This document shows positions 1 to 8,204 of a stretch of 64,000 nt of DNA, piece after piece (the stretch's first letter is position 1; each line of letters starts with the position of its first letter). The stretch is from assembly GCF_001552475.1 (NCBI RefSeq), contig NZ_BCRG01000009.1, forward strand, positions 62,001 through 126,000, in the 5' to 3' direction. The stretch is from Microbacterium oleivorans NBRC 103075 (GTDB lineage: Bacteria; Actinomycetota; Actinomycetes; Actinomycetales; Microbacteriaceae). The notes below the pieces were generated by a model that saw only the letters and a program-made list of their open reading frames with translations, did no database searches and had not been told where the DNA came from. Position numbers and translations under genes: made by a program.

Positions 1-93
1 AAGCTTGTCTCGCTCGGTCTGTCGCTGAAGGACTCGGTTCCCGGGTTCGATGGCGCGCACTTCTACGGCGGCTACGACGACGAGACCGTCTGA
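1..93 (+). CDS. rpoA: RNA polymerase alpha subunit, C-terminal end (partial)
   Basis: The window opens inside the last 30 codons of rpoA, which end in a TGA at 91-93. The reading frame gives the conserved actinobacterial alpha-CTD ending LGLSLKDSVPGF, followed by an acidic tail ending in DDETV. The alpha subunit assembles RNA polymerase, and its C-terminal domain contacts upstream promoter DNA and activators. It sits directly before rplQ, the usual bacterial order. The short length leaves some doubt, but the LSLKDS motif and the context agree. Confidence 0.93.
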   Translation, partial: KLVSLGLSLKDSVPGFDGAHFYGGYDDETV

Positions 94-148
94 TCGGATC
101 TCGGTCCGCCGAGTCCATTGACTGACTTTTTTCCCAGGAGTAATTGAC

Positions 149-718
149 ATGCCCAAGCCCACGAAGGGTGCCCGCCTCGGAGGCGGCCCCGCACACGAGC
201 GTCTGATGCTGGCGAACCTCGCCGCTTCGCTGTTCACGCACAAGTCGATCAAGACGACCGAGACGAAGGCCAAGCGCCTGCGTCCGTTCGCTGAGCGTCT
301 GGTCACGTTCGCCAAGCGCGGCGACCTGCACGCCCGCCGCCGCGTCCTCGCGGTGATCGGCGACAAGAGCGTCGTTCACGAGCTGTTCGCCGAGATCGCC
401 CCCCTGGTCGCCGAGCGTGAAGGTGGCTACACCCGCATCACGAAGGTCGGCAACCGCAAGGGTGACAACGCGCCCATGGCGGTGATCGAGCTCGTTCTCG
501 AGCCCGTCGCCCCGAAGGCCAAGTCGACGAAGAAGGCTGCTCCGGCTGCCGCTGCGCCGGCCGCCGAGGAGCCCGCGGTCGAGGAGACCGAGGTCGAGAC
601 GCCCGCTGAGGACGCCGCCGACGCCGGTGCCGAGTCGCCTGCGGAGGGTGCTGCTGCTGAAGCCACCGCCGAAGACGCTGTCGCGTCCGAGGACGAGAAG
701 GCCGACGAGGCCAAGTAA
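149..718 (+). CDS. rplQ: 50S ribosomal protein L17
   Basis: L17 is a structural protein of the large ribosomal subunit. The N-terminal 120 residues are the L17 core ([18 protein letters not shown], then [20 protein letters not shown], then [23 protein letters not shown]). From about residue 125 to 189 the protein is a low-complexity Ala/Glu/Pro acidic tail, common in actinobacterial L17. The start is set by an AGGAG at 136-140, eight bases before the ATG. It lies 55 bp after rpoA in the normal order, and a strong terminator follows. Confidence 0.98.
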   Translation: MPKPTKGARLGGGPAHERLMLANLAASLFTHKSIKTTETKAKRLRPFAERLVTFAKRGDLHARRRVLAVIGDKSVVHELFAEIAPLVAEREGGYTRITKVGNRKGDNAPMAVIELVLEPVAPKAKSTKKAAPAAAAPAAEEPAVEETEVETPAEDAADAGAESPAEGAAAEATAEDAVASEDEKADEAK

Positions 719-743
719 GGCTCCCTCTCCGGAGGGAATCCGA

Positions 744-775
744 GGGCCCGCCCCCGTTTCGGGGCGGGCCCTTTT
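744..775 (+). terminator. Rho-independent terminator after rplQ
   Basis: An 11-bp perfect GC stem, GGGCCCGCCCC (744-754) pairing with GGGGCGGGCCC (761-771), has a six-base loop and is followed by a T run (772-775). It closes the rpoA-rplQ transcript. The gene beyond it runs in the opposite direction. Confidence 0.93.
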
Positions 776-877
776 CCGTGCCCGCGGTGCCTCTGGGCCG
801 GGCATGTGTGATCTCGGTGAGAGAACATGGTGTCGACCGGTGAGGCGGCGACCACCACGCGGAAAACGCGGCGGCGC

Positions 878-2824
878 TCAGCGCGGCGCGGGGAAGGTGT
901 CGCGGACGGCCCACTGGGCGAGCTTCAGTCGGTACTGGAGCTCGGCGCGGCTGTTCTCCACGCTGTCGATCGCGTCGGCAACCGTGTCGGCGTACAGCGT
1001 CCCTCCGGTCGCGCCGGGGTGGATGCCGTCGCCCGCAAGTAGGTCTTCGTGACGCGAGATCGCGGCTGACCAATCGGCGATCGCGACTCCGGGTGTCTGA
1101 TGCGCGAACGTTTCGAGCTCGTCGTTGACGCCGGGGATCCAGTCCCGCGGCGCGTGCGCGGTCACGAGGATGAGGGTGCGCCGGGGTCCGACATCCTTTT
1201 CCAGGCGTGCCAGCTCGTCCGAGCTGATCGATCCGTTGGTCCCGAGGCCGACGACGACGTAGTCGCGCAGCTCGCCCCGGGCGGCGAGGTCGTCGATGAT
1301 GCGAACGCCGGTGCTCATGGAGCGCGACACCTTCGCGTCGATGTCGACTCCCGGCATCCGATCGAGCAGTCCGCCCGCGGAGGCGAGCATGACCGAATCG
1401 CCCACCGCGGTCACGCGGGCGCCGGGGACGCGTGCGGGTGCCGGGGGAGCGGGACGTCCGTCCGGCGGGGTGCAGATGCCGTCCTCATCGGCGAGATGCG
1501 CCGACGGGCACTCGGGGCGCAGCAGCGGGTCGCCGCTCGGGAGGGCCGCTCCGGGCAGCGTCGCGTGGTCGGAGGTTCCTGCCCCCGCCGCGAGCGCAGC
1601 CTGCCCGTCGCTGACGACCGCTTCGCTCGACGCCATGCGGGGCGCGTCGGCGACGGCGGCTGTCGTTCCGACGACGACGAGGATGCCGGCCGCAACCGCC
1701 GTGGTCGCGCCCAGGCGTCGGGTCGGGCCGCCGCGGAAGGCGCGCCCGACACCCCGGAGCGTGGCGCGGAAGCCGCGTCGCCGCACGGGCTGCTCGAGGA
1801 AGCGGTACGACAGCTCCGCAGCGACGACGGTGAAAGCGAGCGTGGCGAGGGCGACCTCGACGGGAACGGCGACGTCGGGGGAGGTGCGCGTCGTCGCGAC
1901 CGTGAGCAGGACGACGAGCGGCCAGTGCCACAGGTAGATGCCGAACGAGCGTTCGCCGATCCAGCGGAGCGGTGCGACGTCGAGGATGCGTCCGAGCGGG
2001 GACCCGGGACGGACAGCCGCGGCGATCGAGACCACGGTCAGAACGGATGCTGCGACGAGCAGGCCCGGGAAGGTCTCCACACCGCGTCCCGGGGTGACGA
2101 CGGCCAGCGCCGCGACCCCCGCGATCGCGAGCCCACCGACAACTGCGGGCACACCGCGTGTGCGCTCTGACGGCCGTGCGAAGGCGAGCGCGACACCCAG
2201 CAGCAGCCCGAAGGCATGGGTGTCGGTGCCGTAGTACACGCGCGTCACGTCTCCGCCGGCGAGGAGGAGTGCGGCGACAGCGGATGCCGCGGCCAGAGCG
2301 ACGGCGACGATCACTCGGTCGCGGCGGAGCCTCAGCACGAGCGGGAGGAGGAGCGGCCACAGCAGGTAGAACTGCTCCTCGACGGCGAGGGACCAGAGGT
2401 TTCGGAGCAGCTCAGGTGCCGAGGAATCGAACGCTCCGCCCCCGAAATACGACGACCCGGCGGCGACGGCGAGCCAGTTGTACGCGAACGTCGCTGCTCC
2501 CGCGAGCTGGCCGCCCAGGCCCACGAGGACGTCCCCGCCGACCATCCAGGCGAGGGACGCGCAGACGAGGACCACGACCCCGATGGCGGGCAGGAGCCGG
2601 CGGGCACGACGGCGCCAGAACTCCAGAAGACCGACGCGGCCGTGCTCGTCGTGCTCCCGGACGAGAAGGGTCGTGATGAGGAACCCTGAGATCACGAAGA
2701 AGACGTCGACACCGAGGAACCCCGCCGGCAGCACAGGGAAGAGGTGGTAGACGACGACGAGCAGGACCGCGACGGCTCGCAGTCCGTCGAGTCCTGACAG
2801 GCGCGCAGGAGTGAGTCGGGTCAT
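878..2824 (-). CDS. OafA/YrhL-type membrane acyltransferase with SGNH-like domain
   Basis: The 648-residue protein has two parts. Residues about 8-345 are a multi-pass acyltransferase-3 domain (GLDGLRAVAVLLVVVYHLF with the conserved His at about 27, then FFVISGFLI, and LWSLAVEEQFYLLWP). After one more membrane segment near residue 390, the extracellular C-terminus from about 470 has an SGNH-hydrolase pattern: GDSVMLAS, GLGTNGS and DGIHPG. Such proteins O-acetylate cell wall or exopolysaccharide sugars. The ATG at 2824 is chosen because the domain starts there; the open frame continues to 3709 but would overlap the divergent stress protein gene. The substrate is not identifiable. Confidence 0.88.
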   Translation of the reverse strand: MTRLTPARLSGLDGLRAVAVLLVVVYHLFPVLPAGFLGVDVFFVISGFLITTLLVREHDEHGRVGLLEFWRRRARRLLPAIGVVVLVCASLAWMVGGDVLVGLGGQLAGAATFAYNWLAVAAGSSYFGGGAFDSSAPELLRNLWSLAVEEQFYLLWPLLLPLVLRLRRDRVIVAVALAAASAVAALLLAGGDVTRVYYGTDTHAFGLLLGVALAFARPSERTRGVPAVVGGLAIAGVAALAVVTPGRGVETFPGLLVAASVLTVVSIAAAVRPGSPLGRILDVAPLRWIGERSFGIYLWHWPLVVLLTVATTRTSPDVAVPVEVALATLAFTVVAAELSYRFLEQPVRRRGFRATLRGVGRAFRGGPTRRLGATTAVAAGILVVVGTTAAVADAPRMASSEAVVSDGQAALAAGAGTSDHATLPGAALPSGDPLLRPECPSAHLADEDGICTPPDGRPAPPAPARVPGARVTAVGDSVMLASAGGLLDRMPGVDIDAKVSRSMSTGVRIIDDLAARGELRDYVVVGLGTNGSISSDELARLEKDVGPRRTLILVTAHAPRDWIPGVNDELETFAHQTPGVAIADWSAAISRHEDLLAGDGIHPGATGGTLYADTVADAIDSVENSRAELQYRLKLAQWAVRDTFPAPR

Positions 2825-2929
2825 GTCGGGGGGACACAGAAGTCGGGGCCGGGTGGGCAAGATCGCCCTCCAGTCTAAAGAGGCATCCTGAGCACGCCCG
2901 GGTCCCTTCCGGCGCGGCGGGGCGCGGGA

Positions 2930-2935
2930 TAGGTT
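2930..2935 (+). promoter_or_regulatory. Candidate -10 box for the universal stress protein gene
   Basis: TAGGTT matches the actinobacterial TANNNT -10 pattern and lies in the 192-bp divergent gap between the acyltransferase and the stress protein. It would give a leader of about 75 nt that includes the ribosome site at 3000-3010. No clear -35 is visible. Confidence 0.35.
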
Positions 2936-3016
2936 GGCATCACCGAGAGACGGACGAGCGCCGCAGACGTCACCGCGATCGGGCGGTCGCATCGTCCCCA
3001 GGAAGGGGCGGTCATC

Positions 3017-3859
3017 ATGGCGGGCAACATCATCGTCGGAGTCACGGGGGCATCGGTCTCGCGCCGAGCCGTCGATTGGGCCATCGAGCGCGCGACCCGG
3101 CGGCGGCAGTCGATCGAGCTCATCTCGGTCGTGGGGGGAGCGATCGGCGCGATCGGCGAAGCCGAAGTGCTCGGAGCGGCCCAGACCGCGACGCAGCAGT
3201 TGCTCGACGGTGAGGCGAAGCGAGTGGCGGATGCCGGTGTCCCGGTGTCGACGCGGGTCGAATCTGGCAACCCCGTGACGAAGCTCGTCGAGGCCTCTGC
3301 CGGGGCGGCCGTCCTCGTCATCGGAAGCGACTACCGCGGCACAGGCAGCGGACCCGCTCGCGGCGTCCACGGGATCCGGATCGCTGCGGGCGCCACGTGC
3401 CCCGTCGTCGTCGTCCCCGACCGCGACCTCGGCGAGGGAATGGGCGTGGTCGTCGGCGTCGACGGGTCCGACGTGACCGAGCACGCGATCGAGTTCGCGG
3501 CATCCGAGGCCGACCGTCTCGGCGAACCGCTCATCGCGGTGAGTGTGTGGACGCCCGTCAACACACCGCGGAACGCGATGGAGGTCTACCCCGACCTCTA
3601 CCTTGCGAACATGCAGTCGATGACCGAGGAAGTGCTGGCGCTTTCTCTCGCCGGACTCTCGTCGCGCTATCCCGACCTCCGAATCGTCCGACGGGTCGAG
3701 CGAGGGCACCCCTCACAGGTGCTCACAGCCATCGCCGCCGATGCCCGCATGGTGGTCGTCGGCACGCACGGCCGTCGCGCTCTCGCCCGATTCCTCCTCG
3801 GATCGATCAGTCAGGAGCTGCTGTCGCACCTGCCGACGGTCACCGCCGTGGTGCGGTGA
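3017..3859 (+). CDS. Universal stress protein, two UspA domains
   Basis: This is a tandem UspA protein (280 residues) with one domain at about 3-142 and the second at about 147-280. Each domain opens with a beta strand (IIVGVTGASVSRRAVDWA; MGVVVGVDGSDVTEHAIEFA). Each ends with the ATP-binding Gly loop: VIGSDYRGTG in the first, and the fuller GTHGRRALARFLLGSIS in the second. It is a cytosolic nucleotide-binding stress protein of unknown molecular target. A purine-rich ribosome site (AGGAAGGGG, about 3000-3008) supports the ATG. It runs divergently from the acyltransferase, and a PfkB kinase follows after 34 bp, so the two may be co-transcribed. Confidence 0.93.
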   Translation: MAGNIIVGVTGASVSRRAVDWAIERATRRRQSIELISVVGGAIGAIGEAEVLGAAQTATQQLLDGEAKRVADAGVPVSTRVESGNPVTKLVEASAGAAVLVIGSDYRGTGSGPARGVHGIRIAAGATCPVVVVPDRDLGEGMGVVVGVDGSDVTEHAIEFAASEADRLGEPLIAVSVWTPVNTPRNAMEVYPDLYLANMQSMTEEVLALSLAGLSSRYPDLRIVRRVERGHPSQVLTAIAADARMVVVGTHGRRALARFLLGSISQELLSHLPTVTAVVR

Positions 3860-3893
3860 CGCAGAAGCGCGGACGACGTGCGAAAGTGAGGGC

Positions 3894-4805
3894 ATGACCC
3901 ACACCGACACCGACACCGTCCTCGTCATCGGCGAGGCGCTGATCGACATCGTCGAGCAGAGCGGCGGCGACGCCGAATTCGTCGGCGGCAGCCCCGCGAA
4001 CGTCGCCGTCGGCATCGCCCGGCAGGGCGTGTCCACTACGCTCCTCACTCGGCTCGGCCGCGACGACCGCGGCCGTCGCATCGCCGACCAGGTCGCCGCG
4101 TCCGGTGCGGCGATCGAGGAGTCCTCGTGGACGGATGCCGCGACGTCCACCGCGCGGGCGCGGCTGCGCGCCGACGGGTCGGCGGAGTACGACTTCGACA
4201 TCGTGTGGGCGCTCGACGCCGCCGCAGTCGACGCGGCGGCGGGCGCGGCATCCGTCATCCATGCCGGTTCGATCGCCCTGTTCCTGCGGCCCGGGGGAGA
4301 GGTCGCCCTCGCTGCACTGGAGAACGCACGCAGCGCTGGGCGCATCGTCACGGTCGACCCGAACATCCGGCCGGCGCTCGTCGGCGACACGCCTCGCCCC
4401 GTCGCCGAGCGCGCGTTCGCCGCCGCGACGCTGGTGAAGCTGAGCGATGAGGATGCCGATGCGCTTTACCCCGGCATGCCGGCCGAGCAGGTGCTCGAGA
4501 CCATCGCCGCCCTCGGCCCGCAGGTCGTCGTCATGACGCGGGGCGGAGAGGGCGCGCTCGCACTCGGTCGGTCGGGAGCGGTCGACGTCGCACCACTCAC
4601 GGTCGACGTCGCCGACACGATCGGCGCCGGCGATGCCTTCATGGCGAGCCTCATCACAAGCGTCGTGGATGACGCCGATCTGCTGACGGGAGACGCCGAC
4701 GCCCTGCGCCGGGCCCTCCGCCGCGCGGCGGTCATGGCGGGCATCACCGTGTCGCGCCCCGGTGCCAACCCGCCGACGCGTGCCGAGGTCGACGCGGCGC
4801 TCTGA
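3894..4805 (+). CDS. PfkB-family carbohydrate kinase (fructokinase-like)
   Basis: This 303-residue ribokinase-fold kinase would phosphorylate a free sugar with ATP. The N-terminal signature is VIGEALIDIVEQ then EFVGGSPANVAVGIARQG (substrate-binding GG). The C-terminal signature DTIGAGDAFMASLI carries the catalytic Asp at about residue 247. The length is typical of fructokinases. The ATG at 3894 follows GTGAGGG. The open frame extends 51 codons upstream into the stress protein gene, which is not credible. The sugar cannot be assigned from sequence alone, though the proteins it most resembles are fructokinases. Confidence 0.9.
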   Translation: MTHTDTDTVLVIGEALIDIVEQSGGDAEFVGGSPANVAVGIARQGVSTTLLTRLGRDDRGRRIADQVAASGAAIEESSWTDAATSTARARLRADGSAEYDFDIVWALDAAAVDAAAGAASVIHAGSIALFLRPGGEVALAALENARSAGRIVTVDPNIRPALVGDTPRPVAERAFAAATLVKLSDEDADALYPGMPAEQVLETIAALGPQVVVMTRGGEGALALGRSGAVDVAPLTVDVADTIGAGDAFMASLITSVVDDADLLTGDADALRRALRRAAVMAGITVSRPGANPPTRAEVDAAL

Positions 4806-4815
4806 CCGCCGCGGA

Positions 4816-4821
4816 TAGGCT
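4816..4821 (+). promoter_or_regulatory. Leaderless-type -10 box of truA
   Basis: TAGGCT ends seven bases before the GTG start of truA, the spacing expected when transcription begins at the start codon itself. No ribosome-binding site is present between the box and the GTG. Confidence 0.5.
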
Positions 4822-4827
4822 GGCAGC

Positions 4828-5670
4828 GTGCGCCTGCGGATCGATCTCGCCTACGACGGCACCGACTTCCGGGGTTGGGCGCGACAGCCGAACCTCCGCA
4901 CCGTGCAGGGCACCCTCGAAACGGCGATCGCCCGCATCCTCGGAGGTGACCCTCGACTCGTCGTCGCGGGGCGAACGGATGCCGGGGTCCACGCCTCCGC
5001 GCAGGTCGCCCACCTCGATCTGACGGAGGGGCAGGAACGTCGCCTGCTGTCGGGCCGGCATCCGGAGCCCCGCGCGCTCGCCGCGCGCATCAACGGCGTG
5101 CTGGGCCCCTATCCCGACGTCGCCGTCCACCGTGTCGACGTCGCCCCGGAGGGGTTCGACGCGCGCTTCTCGGCTGTCTGGCGTCGCTACGCCTATCGGA
5201 TCGCCGACCGCACGACCGGGTACGACCCGCTCGAGCGCGGGCGGACGACCTGGGTCGGGGCATCCCTCGACGTGGCTGCCATGGATGCCGCTGCTCGCAG
5301 CCTGCGCGGACTCCACGACTTCGCCGCGTACTGCAAGCCGCGCGAGGAGGCGACGACGATCCGGACGCTCCTCGAATACGGCTGGCGTCGCGACGAGTCC
5401 GGCATCCTGGTCGCGTCCGTGAAGGCCGACGCGTTCTGCCACAGCATGGTGCGCGCCCTGGTCGGCGCCTGCGTCGCTGCAGGTGAGGGGCGTATCGAGG
5501 TGGGTCGTGTCGCAGAGATCCGCGATGAGCTCGCGCGTACGAACGAGATCAAGGTGCTCGCGGCGCGCGGACTGACACTGACCGAGGTCGGGTACCCCGC
5601 CGACGAACTCCTCGCGGCGCGGGCGGAGCAGACCCGCGCGCGGCGTGAGCTCGACCCGCCGGTCGCATGA
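4828..5670 (+). CDS. truA: tRNA pseudouridine(38-40) synthase TruA
   Basis: TruA converts uridines 38-40 of tRNA anticodon arms to pseudouridine. The protein starts RLRIDLAYDGTDFRGWARQP and has the catalytic motif GRTDAGVHASAQVAH, with the active Asp at about residue 51. Later come DARFSAVWRRYAYRI and the C-terminal FCHSMVRALVGA. The 280-residue length is normal. The start is the GTG at 4828, 23 bp after the PfkB kinase; it seems to be leaderless. TruA commonly lies near rpoA-rplQ in Actinobacteria, so the acyltransferase, stress protein and kinase genes here sit between the usual neighbours. Confidence 0.97.
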   Translation: MRLRIDLAYDGTDFRGWARQPNLRTVQGTLETAIARILGGDPRLVVAGRTDAGVHASAQVAHLDLTEGQERRLLSGRHPEPRALAARINGVLGPYPDVAVHRVDVAPEGFDARFSAVWRRYAYRIADRTTGYDPLERGRTTWVGASLDVAAMDAAARSLRGLHDFAAYCKPREEATTIRTLLEYGWRRDESGILVASVKADAFCHSMVRALVGACVAAGEGRIEVGRVAEIRDELARTNEIKVLAARGLTLTEVGYPADELLAARAEQTRARRELDPPVA

Positions 5671-5686
5671 CACCTGCTGCAGACGA

Positions 5687-5724
5687 AAAGAACTCCCCCC
5701 GGCCGTAGCCGGGGGGAGTTCTTT
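5687..5724. terminator. Bidirectional terminator between truA and a surface protein gene
   Basis: A perfect 17-bp inverted repeat (5687-5703 with 5708-5724) has a four-base CGTA loop. The stem starts with AAAGAACT and ends in AGTTCTTT, so each strand has a GC-rich hairpin followed by T residues. It lies between convergent genes and can serve both. Confidence 0.93.
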
Positions 5725-5746
5725 ATCGCGATGGTTCGCGAATGCC

Positions 5747-6298
5747 TTACGCCGTCTGGCGAGCGCGGCGGACCGAAGCGGCCACCGCGATGCTCGCACC
5801 GGCGAGAACGAGGACGCCGCCGCCGACCCAGAGGCCGAGGAGTGCGTCGCCGTCGAAGCCGTTGTTCGGCAGAACTCCGCCGCCCGTGCCACCCGTGGCT
5901 GCGACCGTGATGGTCACATCCTCGTTAGCCGCACCACTCGTCTCGCCGACAGCCGAGAGCGTGTAGGTGCCGGAAGCGTTGTCGGGGAGCGTGACGACCG
6001 CAGCAGCGGTTCCGTCTTCGTTCGCTTCCTTGACCTCGGTGGTCGAGTCGGTGCCGGCAGCGAACGCCACGAAGGCGAGGCTGGCGTCGGTGACGCCTTC
6101 ACCGGTGAGGGTGAAGGTGACATTCTCCTGCGGCTCGAAGCCGGAGAACGGGAGGGTGACGGGCGCGCCGGGCGCGACGATCACATCGGTGTTCGCAGGA
6201 GCAGAGGGAGCGTAGGCGTTCGCGACGGCCGGGGCCGCGAAGACCGCCGCTGCGGCAACGACGAGAGCCGCCGCAGCCTTGCTGATCTTGTTCTTCAT
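5747..6298 (-). CDS. Small secreted, membrane-anchored surface protein (unknown)
   Basis: The 183-residue protein begins MKNKISKAAAALVVAAAAVF and has a signal peptide cleaved around ANA-YAP. The exported part looks like one small beta-sandwich (VTFTLTGEGV, then GTYTLSAVGETSG, then VTITV). Next comes a Gly-rich spacer, LPNNGFDGDALLGLWVGGG, a hydrophobic segment and an RRARQ tail. LPNNG resembles a sortase LPxTG signal but lacks the Thr. The protein at 12,856-13,413 shares the GFDG-GLW membrane anchor and is a paralogue. The start follows AAAGAGAA. Function is unknown. Confidence 0.8.
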   Translation of the reverse strand: MKNKISKAAAALVVAAAAVFAAPAVANAYAPSAPANTDVIVAPGAPVTLPFSGFEPQENVTFTLTGEGVTDASLAFVAFAAGTDSTTEVKEANEDGTAAAVVTLPDNASGTYTLSAVGETSGAANEDVTITVAATGGTGGGVLPNNGFDGDALLGLWVGGGVLVLAGASIAVAASVRRARQTA

Positions 6299-6518
6299 GG
6301 TTTCTCTTTCGGTCGTCGTAGGTTCGAAGCGCGGACGGCGAAAGAAAACCCAACCGGCCGCCCCCCGTTGGTTGGACATAGCCAGTATTCAGGAATCGCC
6401 CAGCAACGGCAACTAGAGCAGGTTTCGGTCTGGTAAATACTGACCCACTTCGTCATGTCCGAAGCGGCGGGCGAGTGGCACCCGCGCTTATAGACTGGCG
6501 TGACCGCGGGGAGGGGTC

Positions 6519-7154
6519 ATGATGCGGATGAGAACCATGCGTCTGGCTGCCGCCGCGACGGTCGTCGTTGCGTCGGCTGCCCTGTCGGGATGCGGGCCGG
6601 CCCCCTGGGCGATGAGCACGCCGACCCCGTCCGAGCCGGTCAAGACCTCGGCCCCGCCCGTCGTTGTCGCACCCCCGGTCGAGAACGACCTGTCGAGCGG
6701 CTCCACGCAGCGCGACTTGACCGCCGGCGCAGTGAAGGTGGCCGTCAACTACTGGTCGGACCTGCGGATGGATCGCTGGACCCCGAACGCCGTCAAGCCC
6801 GTCAGCCTGTCTCTCGTCACGACGATCACGCCGAACGATGGCCAGAAGGTCTACCTGCAGAAGGCGACCATGCTGGCCGTGCCCGCCAGTGCCGAGGAGA
6901 CCTTCGACGCCCTCGAGCCGCAGGTCGATCAGGCGAGCGTGAAGAACGGCTACCTGGTCCTCAAGCCCTACAGCTACTCGCAGACGTTCAACGTGGGCCA
7001 GGTCCCCGCCGACGCCACGTACGTGACTCTGCAGTTCACCTACGACTTCCTCGTTCAGACGAAGCCCAAAGCCGACGAGTACGCGAAGCAGACCGCGACC
7101 GACACGGTGACCGTGGCCATCGCGCAGCAGGCGGCATCCGGCTCGAACGATTGA
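6519..7154 (+). CDS. Putative lipoprotein upstream of GT2 synthase
   Basis: This is a 211-residue predicted lipoprotein: a basic N-terminus, a hydrophobic stretch, then a lipobox ALSGC with Cys at 25, and a Thr/Pro-rich linker (TPTPSEPVKTSAPP). The mature domain has no family I recognise. It resembles the next lipoprotein in layout, including the shared pattern VTLQF-YDF near the end against LTLQFALDI in the neighbour. The ATG at 6519 (6522 also possible) follows GAGGGG. A TATAGA/TAGACT box at 6489-6496 is a plausible -10. Probably expressed together with 7,348 and the GT2 gene. Confidence 0.75.
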   Translation: MMRMRTMRLAAAATVVVASAALSGCGPAPWAMSTPTPSEPVKTSAPPVVVAPPVENDLSSGSTQRDLTAGAVKVAVNYWSDLRMDRWTPNAVKPVSLSLVTTITPNDGQKVYLQKATMLAVPASAEETFDALEPQVDQASVKNGYLVLKPYSYSQTFNVGQVPADATYVTLQFTYDFLVQTKPKADEYAKQTATDTVTVAIAQQAASGSND

Positions 7155-7347
7155 GCGAGCGGATGCCGGGCCACCGGCATCCTGCACCTCAAGAACCTCA
7201 AGATCAGGTAAAGGCCACCACGAGGGATCGCGAAGTCCCGGGTTTCCGGCCGTCGCCGCCCCTACGGTCGAAGACGTGGCACTGGCGGCGGCGACCCGAA
7301 CCCCGCCGCCGGTGCCCTCCACCCTTTAAATCGAACGAGGTTCGCGC

Positions 7348-8184
7348 ATGCCCATCCGTCCCCTTGCCCGCCGCCGGTTGGCCGTTGTCGTCCTGGCGGC
7401 CGCAGCAGCGGTCTCGTTGTCGGGCTGCTCGCAGGTCGTCGAGGCGTTCAACTCCATCTCCGGCACGAGCAACAACGCGGCAGCGACGCCTGCTCCGAAC
7501 GCCACCCCTGCGGCCGGTGCTGACGAGAAACCGTTCGACTCGCAGTTCAGCTACGACGGTTCGGTGCAGATGACATACGAGGTGGCCGACGGCCTGCAGA
7601 TCGTCCTCGACTTCTGGGCCGTCGACTCCAAGCGCACCCAGGAATGGCACGCCGACAACCCGAAGACCTTCGGCTTCGCGGTCAACGTCAAGGACACCCG
7701 CGTCGATGAGAAGGCCGTCCTCAAGCAGAAGCGTCGCGTCTTCCTGGCGAACGTGACCATCAGCTCGCAGACCGCGCAGACCTCGAACCAGGTCGGCTCG
7801 CCGTTCCAGTTCAGCGCCGACCCGCGCACGCTCGTTCCCACCGACACGATCCGTTCCAACCGCGGCCTGCTGATCAACAGCTTCCAGGGCGGTCTGCTCG
7901 TCCCCGAGACGACGATCAATCAGCTGCCCCAGGACACCTACGGCCTGACGCTGCAGTTCGCGCTGGACATCTGGGTCGAGGGCACCGCGAACGACGACAA
8001 GTCGTTCGCGCAGCAGACGGTCTACCCGGTCATCCCGATTGCGATCTATCCTCGGGAGACAGAGGCCGAAGGATCCACGGGGGGATCGTCCGACGGAACG
8101 ACATCGGGCGACACCACTCAGGGAAACACGGGCACCGACGGTTGGACATCGACCGGCGGCACCGGCGGTCCCACCACTCCGTGA
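7348..8184 (+). CDS. Putative lipoprotein, paralogue of the preceding one
   Basis: This is a 278-residue predicted lipoprotein: MPIRPLARRRLAVVV, a lipobox SLSGC with Cys at 27, and a short Ala/Asn/Pro linker. A folded domain follows (residues about 55-235; it contains YEVADGLQIVLDFWAVDSKR and TYGLTLQFALDIWVEG). The C-terminus is a Ser/Gly/Thr-rich low-complexity tail. Both lipoproteins have a WSD/FWAVDS-like segment early and a TLQF strand late, so a common origin is inferred, not proven. Its TGA is 20 bp before the GT2 start, which suggests one transcript and a role with the synthase outside the membrane. Confidence 0.77.
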   Translation: MPIRPLARRRLAVVVLAAAAAVSLSGCSQVVEAFNSISGTSNNAAATPAPNATPAAGADEKPFDSQFSYDGSVQMTYEVADGLQIVLDFWAVDSKRTQEWHADNPKTFGFAVNVKDTRVDEKAVLKQKRRVFLANVTISSQTAQTSNQVGSPFQFSADPRTLVPTDTIRSNRGLLINSFQGGLLVPETTINQLPQDTYGLTLQFALDIWVEGTANDDKSFAQQTVYPVIPIAIYPRETEAEGSTGGSSDGTTSGDTTQGNTGTDGWTSTGGTGGPTTP

Positions 8185-8204
8185 ATCCAGTTCGAGGTAA
8201 CGAC

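Noticed and set aside
627..1073. Long Arg/Ser-rich frames on both strands around rplQ and similar ones all along the window
   Set aside because: At this GC content off-frame stop codons are rare. These frames lack ribosome sites, have Arg/Pro/Ser-biased composition and overlap genes with clear family matches.
2825..3709. Open frame extending the acyltransferase by 295 residues on the minus strand
   Set aside because: It overlaps the well-supported universal stress protein gene on the other strand, and its residues (Arg/Asp/His-rich) show no similarity to any domain. The family N-terminus begins at the ATG at 2,824.
7161..7182. Hairpin GGATGCCGG/CCGGCATCC as a terminator after the first lipoprotein
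   Set aside because: The nine-base stem has no T run, and its sequence is the generally frequent GGATGCC motif. The two lipoproteins could still be one transcript, so I did not annotate a terminator.
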